Positions 53,275-54,412 of a stretch of 54,412 nucleotides of DNA are shown in pieces; the stretch's first letter is position 1, and every line of letters begins with the position of its first letter. Location of the stretch: contig JBFFLX010000006.1 in NCBI GenBank assembly GCA_041554435.1, forward strand, positions 1-54,412, in the 5' to 3' direction. Under the pieces are notes generated by a model. The model ran no database searches. It was given only the letters and a program-made list of their open reading frames with translations, and was not told the origin of the DNA. Source of the DNA: BM524 sp041554435 (lineage in GTDB: Bacteria > Bacteroidota > Bacteroidia > Bacteroidales > F082). Made by a program: the position numbers and the translations under genes.

Positions 53275-54412
53275 ATGAGTTATGCGAAATCTACACTGTT
53301 CAATTTAACGACCAGCCGAATACTCTATATTTTACTCTTAATTGCAACTCCATTTTTATTACTTCAAAACTATTTACAATCAGCTTTAGGTCAGTTTTCT
53401 GATTTTACCTACAAAATCGGAAATATCGATATGCCCATTACTTTAACCATTGCACTAGCGATAGTTTTAATAACGCTGTATTTTACCTGGAAAAAAATTA
53501 ATTATTCTCGAACCATTAGTTGGCTGATAGTAATATTATTATTTTGGATAGGCCAAAAAACCACCGACTTTTATTTCAATCATAAATTTTACGAATTACA
53601 ATATAATTGGCATTATTTTGCATATTCAATATTTGCCTTTATAAATTATAGATGGTTAAAGGGAAAAAATCGTCCTGATTACCGAATAATTTTACTTACG
53701 TTTATTTCGGCTTTAGAAATCTCAACTTTCGACGAATTAATACAGATGCCATTGTCGAATAGAATATTTGATCTGGGAGACGTTTCCAAAGACTTATGGG
53801 GAACAATGATAGGTCTGTTTTTCATTTATTTTGTTTTGGAAAATGGTAAAATAATTAAAACTAAATGGAATCTCCGACAAAAAACCATTAAAGATTACTT
53901 AAAATCTCCGGTTTCTTTGTTTTTTATTCTATTTATTTTTAGTTACATTTTTATGTTTATTTCTTCTATTCTGACCGAAACAGATTACATTCTTCAGTCT
54001 ATAATTTTCTCTCTAATAGTTTTTTTAATCATAGTATTCGCAATACATATTTCGCAATTTAAAAAATGGCGTTATTTACTCATTACCATAATTTTTATTT
54101 TTATGGTTTCGTTGAGTTTTTCGGTTATTAAAAACTTCAACAAAAACATAACTCACTCCCAAGGTAATATACTCGTTTACAAAGGAATTCCTATTATTTA
54201 TTTTGATGTACTTATCTATCCAAATGGGCTTTTCAGGCTAGTAGATAAAAAAACAACTTTTAATTTGCGAGATCAGCAAACCATACTAGCAAAAAGTGAA
54301 GATATTATTATTGTTGCGTCTGGGGAAAATGGAAAAGGGGCGCAAGGCTTTTTATCTCAGGAGAAAGTGCATTTTGTTTTCGACAAGAATAATATGAAAG
54401 GAATTCAGATAA
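53275..54412 (+). CDS. VanZ-like membrane protein fused to a probable Mth938-like domain (partial, runs off the window)
   Basis: The frame is open for 379 codons from ATG 53275 to the window edge, so the 3' end is missing. About nine membrane helices are predicted. Residues about 149-180 carry a VanZ-type signature (STFDELIQM...NRIFDLGDV, then DLWGTMIG). After the last helix (about 264-283), residues about 300-379 resemble the soluble Mth938/NDUFAF3-like fold: YFDVLIYPNG, then EDIIIVASGENGKG, then a segment like the final strand. VanZ proteins are linked to glycopeptide resistance or envelope roles; Mth938-like proteins have no settled bacterial function. The fusion is an inference from motifs. 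Confidence 0.7.
   Translation, partial: MSYAKSTLFNLTTSRILYILLLIATPFLLLQNYLQSALGQFSDFTYKIGNIDMPITLTIALAIVLITLYFTWKKINYSRTISWLIVILLFWIGQKTTDFYFNHKFYELQYNWHYFAYSIFAFINYRWLKGKNRPDYRIILLTFISALEISTFDELIQMPLSNRIFDLGDVSKDLWGTMIGLFFIYFVLENGKIIKTKWNLRQKTIKDYLKSPVSLFFILFIFSYIFMFISSILTETDYILQSIIFSLIVFLIIVFAIHISQFKKWRYLLITIIFIFMVSLSFSVIKNFNKNITHSQGNILVYKGIPIIYFDVLIYPNGLFRLVDKKTTFNLRDQQTILAKSEDIIIVASGENGKGAQGFLSQEKVHFVFDKNNMKGIQI

Noticed and set aside
1..54412. tRNA, rRNA or complete insertion sequences
   Set aside because: No tRNA cloverleaf, rRNA segment or transposase frame was recognised by reading; a tRNAscan/Infernal run would be decisive.

Overview
The window comes from an AT-rich member of the Bacteroidota (Bacteroidetes). 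Four independent signs support this: a complete porP-gldKLMN type IX secretion (T9SS) cluster, three predicted secreted proteins with T9SS C-terminal sorting domains, promoters of the Bacteroidetes TAnnTTTG type, and a dcw cluster that lacks murF and ddl. The porP-gldK-gldL-gldM-gldN order and a GldB-like lipoprotein suggest a free-living, possibly gliding, Marinilabiliales/Bacteroidales-like or related organism. The species cannot be fixed from this sequence. No rRNA, tRNA, CRISPR array or complete insertion sequence was seen.

Layout. 1-2.7 kb: a four-helix-bundle (23S intervening-sequence type) gene and a 7-bp repeat sit directly before the methylmalonyl-CoA mutase large subunit. 2.7-7.5 kb: a TetR-like regulator, a secreted Asp-box propeller protein, a dicarboxylate/amino-acid symporter and a divergent phosphofructokinase. 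7.6-13.7 kb: the T9SS core porP-gldKLMN, closed by a strong terminator. 13.8-18.5 kb: recG and pheT. 18.8-23.9 kb: a sigma-54 activator, lptE, a TPR protein and secG in one operon, then groES-groEL. 23.9-24.6 kb: a gene-free island of 7-bp and 8-bp degenerate tandem repeats around REP-like hairpins. 24.6-30.8 kb: a GDPD enzyme, a likely yqeY/YfcC transporter/T9SS-cargo operon, and another T9SS cargo gene. 30.9-46.3 kb: a 13-gene dcw cluster on the minus strand (mraZ-rsmH-ftsL-ftsI-murE-mraY-murD-ftsW-murG-murC-ftsQ-ftsA-ftsZ). 46.3-54.4 kb: the mraZ control region with 10-bp-phased GTGG boxes, gldB, two small outer-membrane barrel proteins, nadE, an M3 peptidase lipoprotein, and a truncated membrane gene at the right edge that fuses a VanZ-like domain to a probable Mth938-like domain.

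How the genes work together. The window combines envelope construction (dcw cluster, LptE, SecG), protein export and surface display (porP-gldKLMN, GldB, three cargo proteins) and housekeeping (GroESL, PheT, RecG, NadE). The observations most worth following are the phased MraZ-type operator, the VanZ/Mth938-like fusion, the octamer-repeat plus hairpin island, and the short-period repeats that also adjoin the four-helix-bundle gene. No complete new defence or mobile system could be demonstrated.
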